DNA from: Spirochaetales bacterium
GTDB lineage: Bacteria; Spirochaetota; Spirochaetia; DSM-27196; SLAA01
Length of the DNA: 29,818 bases
Direction: 5' to 3'
Assembly (NCBI GenBank): GCA_007126415.1
Contig: SLBH01000219.1
Span: 1-29,818, forward strand
In this document: positions 7,982-14,854 of the stretch, piece after piece
How the letters are laid out: every line of letters begins with the position of its first letter
How positions within the stretch are numbered: position 1 is the first letter of the stretch
Made by a program: the position numbers and the translations under genes
The notes under the pieces: model-generated
Told to the model about the DNA's origin: nothing
The model's input: only the letters and a program-made list of their open reading frames with translations
The model's database searches: none

Positions 7982-8150
7982 ATTTTGATTCACATCCATA
8001 GCAACGTCCTCAGGGGCACCGCAGCAAGTTCTGTGCCACACAAGCCACAGCGCGTATAGAAGAGTCAACTCGTTCCGCACCGACCAAACCGTCCCGTCGG
8101 CACACTGATGCATCTACGTTCTGCTCTAAATATCTTCTGAGAAGGGATTT

Positions 8151-8282
8151 ATGGAGCCCCCAACCGGCAAAGGCGTAGGGACCACTCACCGGCAGACACC
8201 CCGCCCGCTCGAGTTCCTCGCGGCCGCCCTACGGTGCCGCGACCGGCATTATGCAGATCGCATGACTATTCAATTTGAATAA
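8151..8282 (+). CDS. Possible 43-residue small ORF, unknown
   Basis: The frame starts MEPPTGKGVG and ends MTIQFE before TAA. GAAGGG lies 4-5 nt before the ATG, a plausible ribosome binding site. There is no signal peptide, membrane segment or known motif. It could be a leader peptide, a small protein, or a chance frame in a GC-rich gap. Confidence 0.2.
   Translation: MEPPTGKGVGTTHRQTPRPLEFLAAALRCRDRHYADRMTIQFE
8268..8280. repeat. Short perfect inverted repeat ATTCAA-T-TTGAAT
   Basis: Two 6-bp arms flank one base in an AT-rich spot within GC-rich DNA, about 140 bp before the oxidoreductase start. It could be an operator, but no regulator is identifiable nearby. Confidence 0.35.
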
Positions 8283-8362
8283 GCGTGCTATGCAAACTGC
8301 AAACTCCGACCGGCTCTTGCCAAGACTTCCGAGATTCTTCGACACTGCACCTCGATGAACCC

Positions 8363-8391
8363 TTGCCTCGCCCCGCAACAAACGGTAGCCT
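8363..8391 (+). promoter_or_regulatory. Weak promoter candidate for the oxidoreductase-antiporter unit
   Basis: TTGCCT (8363-8368), 17-bp spacer, TAGCCT (8386-8391). Position fits a short leader before the ribosome binding site at about 8407, but the -10 is poor. Confidence 0.25.
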
Positions 8392-8417
8392 GTCGAGGGA
8401 ACAGTTAGGAGGACAGC

Positions 8418-9971
8418 GTGGCGGATTACGATGTGGCGGTGATCGGAGCCGGCATCGCAGGTGAGGTATGCGCCAACTACCTCGCGCGCGAGGGAAAGCG
8501 CGTGGTACTGCTCGAGCAGAACCACCAGAGCGGCGGCAACATGTCTGGGTTCGGCCGCAAGGGGTTCTATTTCGACGGCGGCGATCAGTCGTTTGAGAGT
8601 CTCGGCATTGTGTTTCCGATCCTGCAGGATCTCGGGGTCTACGACACGCTGGACTGGGTCAAGGCGCGCTACCGCATGGTTAGCGCAGATTTTGATTTCT
8701 CCATCGACGGGATCGACAGCGTGGAGGAGGCTTTACGTGCGGCGTTTCCGAGCGAACCGGGCATTACACCGCTTTTTGCGGAGGTGCGCGAGGTGGCGCG
8801 TTTTCTGCAGTCGGTCTGCACGCCCTGGGAGTTCCCGCTGCTGCACGATCTGCGCCCGTCTCGTGTCCTGAAGATGCTTCCGCGCCTCGCGCGACTCAAG
8901 CGCTGGAGCACCTTTCGCTACCGCGAGACCGCCTGCCGCGTCATCCAGGACGCGCAGCTCCGCAACTGGCTCACCACCATTGGGTACTACAAGATGCCGT
9001 ACCTGTTTTTTGCGGGCTTCTGGCAGCTGTGGTCGCAGGACTACTGGTACCCGGTTGGAGGGATGCAGGCGCTGCACCGCAAGCTGATGGAGCGCTACAG
9101 CGAAGCCGGCGGCGAGGTCCGCTACAACACCACCGTGACGCGCATTCGACCGGACGGCTCCGGCGCGCAGCGCGCCGCAGTTGCGGTAACCGCGGACGGC
9201 ACCGAGATCTCGGCCGAACAGTTCGTATACGCCGGCGACTATCGCAGGTTGGTGGAGCAGATCGTGGGTCCGGAGCAGTTCAAGCCTAAGCTCGTGAACA
9301 AGCTTCGAAACGCACGTCTCACCGAGGCGTTGGTGAGCGTGTACCTCGGGCTCGATATACCGGATGCCGAGCTCAGCAACACCCTCGGCGGGGCCCAGCA
9401 CCCGTTTTACTTCCCGAACTACGACGTCATCTTCCCCGACGCCGGCTCTCCGCGCGACGTGCACAGCCGCATGTGGCTCGCGCTTAATCACTTCGGCATC
9501 GAGAGCCCTTCGGCTCCGGAAGGAAAATCGGCGCTCACGATTCAAACCTACAGCTCGGCGCAGTGGCAGAACTTCTGGGACAACGGCGGGTACGGAACGC
9601 CGCGCACCGAGCAGTACCGCGAGCTCAAACGGAACGTGGGGCTCGAGATGGCGACGCTCGCCGAGAACCTGATCCCGAGACTGCGAGAACGCATCGAGTA
9701 CATGGAGGTCGGCACTCCGTTGTCGCTTAACCGCTTCACCTGCAACTCGGAAGGTTCAAGCGGTGGTTGGTGTTACCAGGATACCGTCTCACCGGTGTTT
9801 CGCTTCCCAGCGCTTAACCTCATCCGCACCCCGCTTCGTAATCTCTACGCCTGCGGCCATTACGCGCTCTGGCCGGGCGGAGTTATCTCGGCGGTGCTGT
9901 GTGGGCGCATCGTTGCGAACATGATTGCAGGACGGAGACCGCTCGCGCGCCTGGGACACGTATGGGACTAA
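8418..9971 (+). CDS. FAD-dependent oxidoreductase, phytoene desaturase / carotenoid isomerase family
   Basis: A 517-residue flavoprotein. The N-terminal Rossmann motif VIGAGIAGEV (Gly10, Gly12, Gly15) followed by VVLLEQ (Glu33) binds the ADP part of FAD. The C-terminal segment NLYACGHYALWPGGVISAVL (about 470-490) is the second FAD contact typical of the CrtI/CrtISO/RetSat group. These enzymes desaturate, isomerise or saturate polyenes, often at the membrane. The substrate cannot be told: no phytoene synthase or other carotenoid gene is in the window, and the family also includes other NAD(P)/FAD amine- or retinol-type enzymes. The start is GTG 8418, chosen for TAGGAGGA about 5 nt upstream. 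It lies 17 nt upstream of the antiporter start and probably shares a transcript with it. Confidence 0.82.
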   Translation: MADYDVAVIGAGIAGEVCANYLAREGKRVVLLEQNHQSGGNMSGFGRKGFYFDGGDQSFESLGIVFPILQDLGVYDTLDWVKARYRMVSADFDFSIDGIDSVEEALRAAFPSEPGITPLFAEVREVARFLQSVCTPWEFPLLHDLRPSRVLKMLPRLARLKRWSTFRYRETACRVIQDAQLRNWLTTIGYYKMPYLFFAGFWQLWSQDYWYPVGGMQALHRKLMERYSEAGGEVRYNTTVTRIRPDGSGAQRAAVAVTADGTEISAEQFVYAGDYRRLVEQIVGPEQFKPKLVNKLRNARLTEALVSVYLGLDIPDAELSNTLGGAQHPFYFPNYDVIFPDAGSPRDVHSRMWLALNHFGIESPSAPEGKSALTIQTYSSAQWQNFWDNGGYGTPRTEQYRELKRNVGLEMATLAENLIPRLRERIEYMEVGTPLSLNRFTCNSEGSSGGWCYQDTVSPVFRFPALNLIRTPLRNLYACGHYALWPGGVISAVLCGRIVANMIAGRRPLARLGHVWD

Positions 9972-9974
9972 GAC

Positions 9975-9980
9975 TATACC
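9975..9980 (+). promoter_or_regulatory. -10 box (TATACC) before the antiporter start
   Basis: TATACC ends 8 nt before the ATG at 9989, with GGGACA 16 bp further upstream as a possible -35. It overlaps the end of the oxidoreductase gene. Spacing matches the other SD-less starts, so an internal leaderless promoter is possible. Confidence 0.35.
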
Positions 9981-9988
9981 AAGAGCAT

Positions 9989-11263
9989 ATGCTCGAGCAT
10001 ACTCGATCCGCTATGGATCACTTCATCGAACCCCTGGTTTATCCGCTGCTCGGGAATCACCTCTTTGCGGTGGGTTTCATCCTGCTATCCGGTTACTTAC
10101 TCGGCCGCGTTGCACAGAAGGTCGGCCTGCCTGAGATCACCGGTTTCATCATCGCGGGCCTCATTGCCGGTCCACACCTTGGCGGGGTGATTCAACAGCA
10201 GGTAAAAGCCGACCTCCAGCTTCTGACCGAGTTGGCGCTCGCGATCATTGCGTTCACGGTTGGAACGAACGTGTTACGCAGCACGCTCGTCCGCGTGGGA
10301 CGTAGTGTGGTGCTTCTCACCGCCGGCCACATTCTTGGCGGGTTACTACTCGTCACTGCAGCGTTGGCGGTTCTCGGCCTACCGTTTTCCGTTGCGTTAC
10401 TCATGGGGGTGCTCGCAGGCGGCTCCTCACCCGGCACCGTTGTTGCGATTGTAGAATCGGTACGAGCACGTGGGCCGTTTGTCGACCACCTATTTGGCGT
10501 GGTGGCGCTCGCCACCGCGGTTACGATCACCGCGTTCGGGGTTGTGCTCGCGTTCCTTCCGGTGATTGCACGGGTGGAAGGCGGCGCTCAACTGCCGTTA
10601 GCCGCCACGATTACGAGAGCGTTGTCCGACGTTGGGCTGAGCGTGCTGACCGGAGCGGCCGGGGGGGGTGTTTTGTACTTCTCGACGCGCCGCTTCGCTC
10701 CCGGGAACCGCAGCATTATCTTTACGATCGCGATACTGCTCTTCGTTACCTCGCTGGCGCTGGCCTACGACTTTTCGACGCTACTCAGCAATATGACGCT
10801 CGGAGTGGTCTATATCAACCTCGCGCAAAATCCTCTGGGGGTGATGCAGACCATTCGCTCTTGGTCGCCACCACTGTACGCCGTATTCTTTGTACTCGCC
10901 GGCGCAAAGCTGGACCCGGCGGTTGTAACGGATGCCGCGGTGTTGTTGTACGGCAGCGTCTATGTGGCGGCGCGAATCGCGGGCTCGTATTTAGGAACCA
11001 GCGCGGCTTCTCGGTTATGCAGCACAACCTCCGAGATCCGCAAGTACATGCCGCTCTGCTTAGTCCCGCAGGCCGGGGTAGTACTCGGATTAGTGCTGGT
11101 GCTGGAAGACGCGCCTATTCTCGACACGCTTCCCGCGCCACTTGCGGCGGCACTCGTGCAACTCGTCACTATCACACTTCTCGCAGTTCTGATCAAAGAG
11201 ATCGTTGGGCCACCGATCTCGGCCTTTGCGCTGAAACGAGGCGCCGAGACAGGCAACGCTTGA
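9989..11263 (+). CDS. CPA2-type cation:proton antiporter (Na+/H+ exchanger family)
   Basis: A 424-residue inner-membrane protein made almost entirely of hydrophobic helices, about 12 of them. Family features include GLPEITGFIIAGLIAGPHLGG in the first helices, ELALAIIAFTVGTNV in the core and GVLAGGSSPGTVVAIVES around residue 145, which matches the pore region of monovalent cation/proton antiporters (PF00999). It lacks a C-terminal TrkA-N or USP domain, so it is a short form. Expected role: cation and pH homeostasis; the ion is not predictable. Start choice is uncertain: ATG 9962 would overlap the upstream gene by 10 nt, ATG 9989 has a -10-like box 8 nt upstream, and ATG 10013 sits just before the first helix. 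None has a good ribosome binding site. I prefer 9989. A 12-bp palindrome, GAGCATATGCTC (9983-9994), spans this ATG. Confidence 0.85.
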   Translation: MLEHTRSAMDHFIEPLVYPLLGNHLFAVGFILLSGYLLGRVAQKVGLPEITGFIIAGLIAGPHLGGVIQQQVKADLQLLTELALAIIAFTVGTNVLRSTLVRVGRSVVLLTAGHILGGLLLVTAALAVLGLPFSVALLMGVLAGGSSPGTVVAIVESVRARGPFVDHLFGVVALATAVTITAFGVVLAFLPVIARVEGGAQLPLAATITRALSDVGLSVLTGAAGGGVLYFSTRRFAPGNRSIIFTIAILLFVTSLALAYDFSTLLSNMTLGVVYINLAQNPLGVMQTIRSWSPPLYAVFFVLAGAKLDPAVVTDAAVLLYGSVYVAARIAGSYLGTSAASRLCSTTSEIRKYMPLCLVPQAGVVLGLVLVLEDAPILDTLPAPLAAALVQLVTITLLAVLIKEIVGPPISAFALKRGAETGNA

Positions 11264-11291
11264 GCACCCCGGCATGCAGGTGATGCGCGGG

Positions 11292-11320
11292 TTCAGATCT
11301 ACTTCAGATCTACTTGACAT
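11292..11320 (+). promoter_or_regulatory. PHO-box-like direct repeat upstream of the PhoU-like gene
   Basis: TTCAGATCTAC is repeated exactly twice (11292-11302, 11303-11313) and followed in the same 11-bp phase by TTGACAT (11314-11320). Read as hexamers it is TTCAGA-N5-TTCAGA-N5-TTGACA, which has the 11-bp helical phasing of PhoB/PhoP boxes. It lies about 25 bp upstream of the promoter candidate at 11342-11369. Assignment rests on pattern and on the gene's family; no regulator is seen here. Confidence 0.45.
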
Positions 11321-11341
11321 AATCGCGGGTGCGGCCGAAGA

Positions 11342-11369
11342 TTGAGAGCTTGGATTACACGCGTATAGT
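11342..11369 (+). promoter_or_regulatory. Promoter candidate for the DUF47 gene
   Basis: TTGAGA (11342-11347), 16-bp spacer, TATAGT (11364-11369); each hexamer matches 5 of 6. It overlaps a run of nine T (11369-11377). The predicted leader is about 130 nt. The TTGACA at 11314 is a second -35 candidate but lacks a good -10. Confidence 0.5.
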
Positions 11370-11505
11370 TTTTTTTTCGGGAGCCCCGGGGTGGCTGCCG
11401 TCGTTGCTACTCGGCGCACGCCGAACGGCCCCGCAACAGACCACAGCCGGCAACCGCAAACACTCATGTGTATAGAAAGGATCAAGATCGGGCGAGGAGC
11501 AAAGC

Positions 11506-12189
11506 ATGAAACAAGACAAGCAGCAGAAAGACACCGCAACCGGATTACTCGGAGCGAAGGCCAAGACACTGGAACTCAACATCGATCGCTATCTCAGCCT
11601 CGTTGAGCAGAGCGTGCTGCTGCTCGATGACGCGGTCAAGAAATACCTAAACGGTAAGTTTGAATCCTTCGAGCTCCAACGCAACGAGATAGATCAGACC
11701 GAGCGCGAGGCCGACAACCTTCGACGCGAAATCAAACACAAATTGTACGCCGAGATGCTGATTCCGGACTCCCGCGGCGACGTGCTGGCGTTGCTCGAGA
11801 CGCTCGACAACGTCACCGACAGGACGAAAGACGTCTCGAGCCACTTCAGTATCGAGAAACCCGAGATCTTCCCGATTCTAAAGGACGACTTCCAAGAACT
11901 GATGGAGCTGTGCTTGAAGACCGCCGCCGAGGTAACGCTCGCGGTACGTGCCTTCTTCCGTGAACTGCACCGCGTTACCGAGCATGTTGAGAAGGTTCAC
12001 TACTGGGAACACCAAGCCGACGAGGTGGAGGAGCGTATCAAGCGCAAGGCATTCGAACATGAAGGCGTCAAAGAGTTCAGCAAGCGCGTTCATATGCGTT
12101 ACTTCGCCGAACGCATCTCACTGATCGCCGACGACGCGGAAGCGGTCGCCGACCGCCTAGCGGTGTACGCGATAAAACGCAGCATTTGA
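11506..12189 (+). CDS. PhoU-like DUF47 protein (putative phosphate transport regulator)
   Basis: A 227-residue all-helical, highly charged cytoplasmic protein. Its length and pattern fit the DUF47/PhoU_div family: a RNEIDQTEREADNLRREIK repeat near 60-80, LLETLDNVTDRTKDVSS near 100-115, and the second-half counterpart VHYWEHQADEVEERIKR followed by DDAEAVADRLAVYAIKR at the end. These paired E-x-x-x-D helices bind metal clusters in PhoU. Family members usually sit next to a Pit-type phosphate permease and are thought to modulate it; no permease is adjacent here. GAGGAG lies about 7 nt before the ATG. A PHO-box-like repeat lies upstream, which would fit phosphate control. It is transcribed alone: a repeat cluster and a 178-bp gap follow. 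Confidence 0.88.
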   Translation: MKQDKQQKDTATGLLGAKAKTLELNIDRYLSLVEQSVLLLDDAVKKYLNGKFESFELQRNEIDQTEREADNLRREIKHKLYAEMLIPDSRGDVLALLETLDNVTDRTKDVSSHFSIEKPEIFPILKDDFQELMELCLKTAAEVTLAVRAFFRELHRVTEHVEKVHYWEHQADEVEERIKRKAFEHEGVKEFSKRVHMRYFAERISLIADDAEAVADRLAVYAIKRSI

Positions 12190-12216
12190 CGCCCTGCCGA
12201 CCGGGAACTGCCGACA

Positions 12217-12272
12217 CGCCGGTCGACCCGCGCCGGTCGACCCGCGCCGGTCGGCACGCGCCGGTCGGCCCC
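12217..12272. repeat. Four tandem 14-bp units after the DUF47 gene
   Basis: CGCCGGTCGACCCG occurs twice exactly, then CGCCGGTCGGCACG and CGCCGGTCGGCCCC. The upstream GCCGACCGG (about 12195-12203) is the reverse complement of the CCGGTCGGC in units 3 and 4, so the transcript could fold into alternative hairpins. There is no T-tract, so a terminator role is uncertain. Confidence 0.7.
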
Positions 12273-12367
12273 TCGACATTACGCTTTTGATAAGGTACCC
12301 TATTCTCGCGTTGCACGAGACAGTTGGTCCGGCACAGCGTTACTCTATCAGCAGTTGAGGTCTTCTC

Positions 12368-13873
12368 ATGACGCCCGCCTCCGAATCTTCCACCGCGCAG
12401 TTCATCACGAGCTTGCAAGAGCACATTCGCTCGGCGCTCGCTACGCACTACCCCGACTGGCGCGCGACGCGCCGCGGCATGCCGCGCGATTTTCTCAATG
12501 AGGTACTCGCGGTAAACCCGCTATCGGTCTTCATCCCGACGCGTTTCGGCGGCCGCGGTCAGAATGTTGCCGAGTCGCTGGCGATGCTCGAGACGTGTTC
12601 CTACGAGTCGCTCGCGTTGTCGCTTACGATGGGCATTAACGGTGCGCTCTTTCTCCAGCCGGTATCACGCCACGCCGAGGAAGCGGTACAAGGCGAAGTC
12701 TTTGAGCGCTTCATTACAGACAAGACACTCGGTGGACTCATGATCACCGAGCCCGATTTCGGCTCCGACGCGCTCCAGATGCAGACGCGCTTCGCCGACA
12801 CCTCCGAGGGCTACCGCTTGCGCGGCACCAAACACTGGGGGGGCCTTACCGGTCACGCCGATTATTGGCTCCTCACCGCCCGTGGGCAAACCCCCAGCGG
12901 CGAGCTTGAGCGAAACATCAGTTTCTTTGTCTGGGACAAGAGCCTCGGCGGCATCGAGGTAGAGGAGTACTACGAGAGCCTAGGGCTGTATATGATCCCG
13001 TATGGGCGAAACCGAATCGACACCACCGTTCCGCATGGTCGCAGATTTCCACCGCGAACAAGCGGGGTACGCATGTTGCTCGACCTGCTACACCGTAGCC
13101 GTCTGCAGTTTCCCGGTATGGCGATGGGCTTTCTCAAACGATTACTCGACGAAGCCCTCGCGCAGGTGCGGACGCGAGCCGTCGGCGGCCGGTCGCTACT
13201 TAGCTACGATCAGGTTCAACACCGCATCGCGGAGCTTCAGGCGGCCTACACCACCTGTTCGGCGATGTGCGCCTACGCAACTGAAGCGGCCGATATTCAA
13301 AACGACTGTTCCTCCGCGGCGCTGCCGGCGAACGCGGTAAAGAGCGTTATCACCGACATGATGCAATCCACATCCCAGTCGGCGGTGCAGCTGTTCGGCG
13401 CGCAAGGATACCGGTTAGACCGCCTCGTCGGCCGTTCGCTTGTCGACAGCCGCCCGTTTCAGATCTTCGAAGGCTCCAACGATATTCTCTACCACCAGAT
13501 CTCGGAGGCGGTTCTGAAATCCATGGCGAAAGCCAAACACCGCGTGCTGTACAGCTATCTGCGTGCCGACGAGCTAACGCACCAAGCCGCGGAGTACTGC
13601 CGCTCAGCCTTGGAGTTCTCGACATCGGAATCGATCTCGCAGCGCAAAATGGTCACCCTCGGCGAGGCGCTCGGCCGCATTATCTCGCTGGAAATGGTGC
13701 TCACCCTCGGCGCCCGCGGGTATCGCCCGGACTTGATCGAGAACGCCGCGGCGCTACTCAAACACCAGATCGTGACTCGGCTGAACTCGTATCACCAGAG
13801 CGAGCAGCCTCGCGTGATCGAGGACTACGAAGAAAACAGCGGCTGGATGCAGTTCTCCCCAAGCGCTTCATAA
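12368..13873 (+). CDS. Acyl-CoA dehydrogenase family protein
   Basis: A 501-residue FAD enzyme expected to oxidise an acyl-CoA to the trans-2-enoyl-CoA. The family order is complete: N-terminal helices to about 115, the middle beta-domain with GLMITEPDFGSDALQMQT (about 118-135) and TKHWGG, then the C-terminal helical domain with QLFGAQGYRLDR and FQIFEGSNDILYHQI. Glu368 in FEGSND sits where the catalytic base (the Glu of YEGT) is found in medium-chain enzymes. It is about 100 residues longer than the usual 380-400; the extra part follows the catalytic motif and is helical. GAGG lies about 8 nt before the ATG. No electron-transfer flavoprotein, hydratase or thiolase gene is adjacent, so pathway and chain length are unknown. 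Confidence 0.88.
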   Translation: MTPASESSTAQFITSLQEHIRSALATHYPDWRATRRGMPRDFLNEVLAVNPLSVFIPTRFGGRGQNVAESLAMLETCSYESLALSLTMGINGALFLQPVSRHAEEAVQGEVFERFITDKTLGGLMITEPDFGSDALQMQTRFADTSEGYRLRGTKHWGGLTGHADYWLLTARGQTPSGELERNISFFVWDKSLGGIEVEEYYESLGLYMIPYGRNRIDTTVPHGRRFPPRTSGVRMLLDLLHRSRLQFPGMAMGFLKRLLDEALAQVRTRAVGGRSLLSYDQVQHRIAELQAAYTTCSAMCAYATEAADIQNDCSSAALPANAVKSVITDMMQSTSQSAVQLFGAQGYRLDRLVGRSLVDSRPFQIFEGSNDILYHQISEAVLKSMAKAKHRVLYSYLRADELTHQAAEYCRSALEFSTSESISQRKMVTLGEALGRIISLEMVLTLGARGYRPDLIENAAALLKHQIVTRLNSYHQSEQPRVIEDYEENSGWMQFSPSAS

Positions 13874-13876
13874 CCC

Positions 13877-13902
13877 GCGGTGCTGCTGCGGCGCAGCACC
13901 GC
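13877..13902. terminator. Hairpin between convergent genes
   Basis: GCGGTGCTGC, a TGCGGC loop and GCAGCACCGC form a perfect 10-bp GC-rich stem 3 nt after the acyl-CoA dehydrogenase stop. It could serve both converging genes. The U-tract of a classical intrinsic terminator is missing. Confidence 0.5.
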
Positions 13903-13929
13903 AGCGGTCTCCGGCAGCCGCTCGGCCGC

Positions 13930-14745
13930 CTACCTGCGAATCTGCAACATCAGCCCCGCGCCTTCGGCAGTGATTAACGGCGCGAGTCCTACCGACCGCT
14001 CTTCACGCTCAACCAAGTGCAAGCGAGGTACAAACCAGCCCACGAAACTACCCCACGCCGCCCCGGCGAGAACGTCGGTGAGGAAATGCCTGCCGGAATA
14101 CACGCGCAGCGCCGCTACCGTACCGGCGAGACCGTAAGAACCGGTCGCTAACGCGTAGCGATACGGACTCTCTGGGTGCATCCGTGAGAACACCGTAGTG
14201 GCAAACGTGGCGGCTGCGAAGGTATGCGCAGCGTGCCCGGACGGGAACGACTTGCGCGAACCCTGCTTCGTCAACAAATCCGAAGGCGTGTCGTCGTAAT
14301 ACGACTGCGGGCGATAGCGGGGAAACGCGTGCAGCACGGTCTCTTTGACCCCGTACGACAGCATCAAGGTCTGGCCGTACATCATTCCGATCGTGAACAT
14401 CGTTCCGAAATCTTGATGTACGATAGTTGGAAACGGCGTCAGAAGGGTGACGAAGAACAGCGCATGTGCCGTATTCTGCCCAATCTCGGAGTAAGGTCGC
14501 ATCAGCAGCCGGTCGAGATAGAACACTTCGTCCTTGTCGAATCCCGTATCCTCGGCATACTCGGCCGCCGTGGTGGTTTCGTAGAACTGATCGAGAGCAA
14601 ACCCGGTGATCGTGAATCCAAGACCGCTCGCGATCAGCAACGCTTCTCGGCGCGGCTCGAGCCGATACGGGAAACCTTCGATCTCGCCGAACACGGGTGA
14701 CGTGACGAACACAAATACCAAAAATAGAACCAAAGACCGTTTCAC
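13930..14745 (-). CDS. PAP2-superfamily phosphatase, exported or membrane-bound
   Basis: A 271-residue protein with an N-terminal signal sequence (MKRSLVLFLVFVFVTSPVFG) and several hydrophobic helices. The PAP2 phosphatase motifs are present: a lysine (Lys134) ahead of RYRP (Arg145), PSGHAAH (168-174) and SGRHFLTD (217-224). They supply the phosphate-binding and nucleophilic histidines. The spacing between the lysine and the RP pair is about four residues longer than in the textbook pattern. Likely substrates are lipid phosphates such as phosphatidic acid, phosphatidylglycerol phosphate or undecaprenyl pyrophosphate, hydrolysed at the periplasmic side. The start is GTG 14745, with only a weak upstream GAGC. 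It follows tamL after 109 bp with no obvious terminator, so it may be the last gene of the tam unit. Confidence 0.85.
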   Translation of the reverse strand: MKRSLVLFLVFVFVTSPVFGEIEGFPYRLEPRREALLIASGLGFTITGFALDQFYETTTAAEYAEDTGFDKDEVFYLDRLLMRPYSEIGQNTAHALFFVTLLTPFPTIVHQDFGTMFTIGMMYGQTLMLSYGVKETVLHAFPRYRPQSYYDDTPSDLLTKQGSRKSFPSGHAAHTFAAATFATTVFSRMHPESPYRYALATGSYGLAGTVAALRVYSGRHFLTDVLAGAAWGSFVGWFVPRLHLVEREERSVGLAPLITAEGAGLMLQIRR

Positions 14746-14854
14746 AAGCAGCTCGTGTTGAAAGAGTTGAGAGAGTTGAAGGCTGATACCTTTTTTAACC
14801 GTTTTCTAACACTTCAATCAACCCGGCTGCGGCGCGAGAACCGATCGCAACAAG

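Larger units (their letters stand above)
7982..8417. other. 436-bp intergenic region between divergent units
   Basis: This gap separates the lipoprotein operon promoter from the oxidoreductase gene. It holds one possible small frame (8151-8282), a short inverted repeat (8268-8280) and a weak promoter candidate (8363-8391), each listed separately. I see no tRNA, no strong terminator and no recognisable riboswitch. A 98-codon minus-strand frame (8229-8525) overlaps the start of the oxidoreductase gene and is not supported. Confidence 0.5.

Noticed and set aside
7874..8113. N-terminal extension of the first operon lipoprotein to 8113
   Set aside because: It crosses a near-consensus promoter and would place about 80 residues before the lipoprotein signal.
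11314..11319. TTGACA as the main -35 of the DUF47 gene
   Set aside because: No acceptable -10 at 16-18 bp; TTGAGA-16-TATAGT just downstream is better, and this hexamer is in phase with the PHO-like repeat.
12217..12272. CRISPR-like array
   Set aside because: The 14-bp units are directly abutting with no spacers and no cas genes are present; it is a simple tandem repeat.
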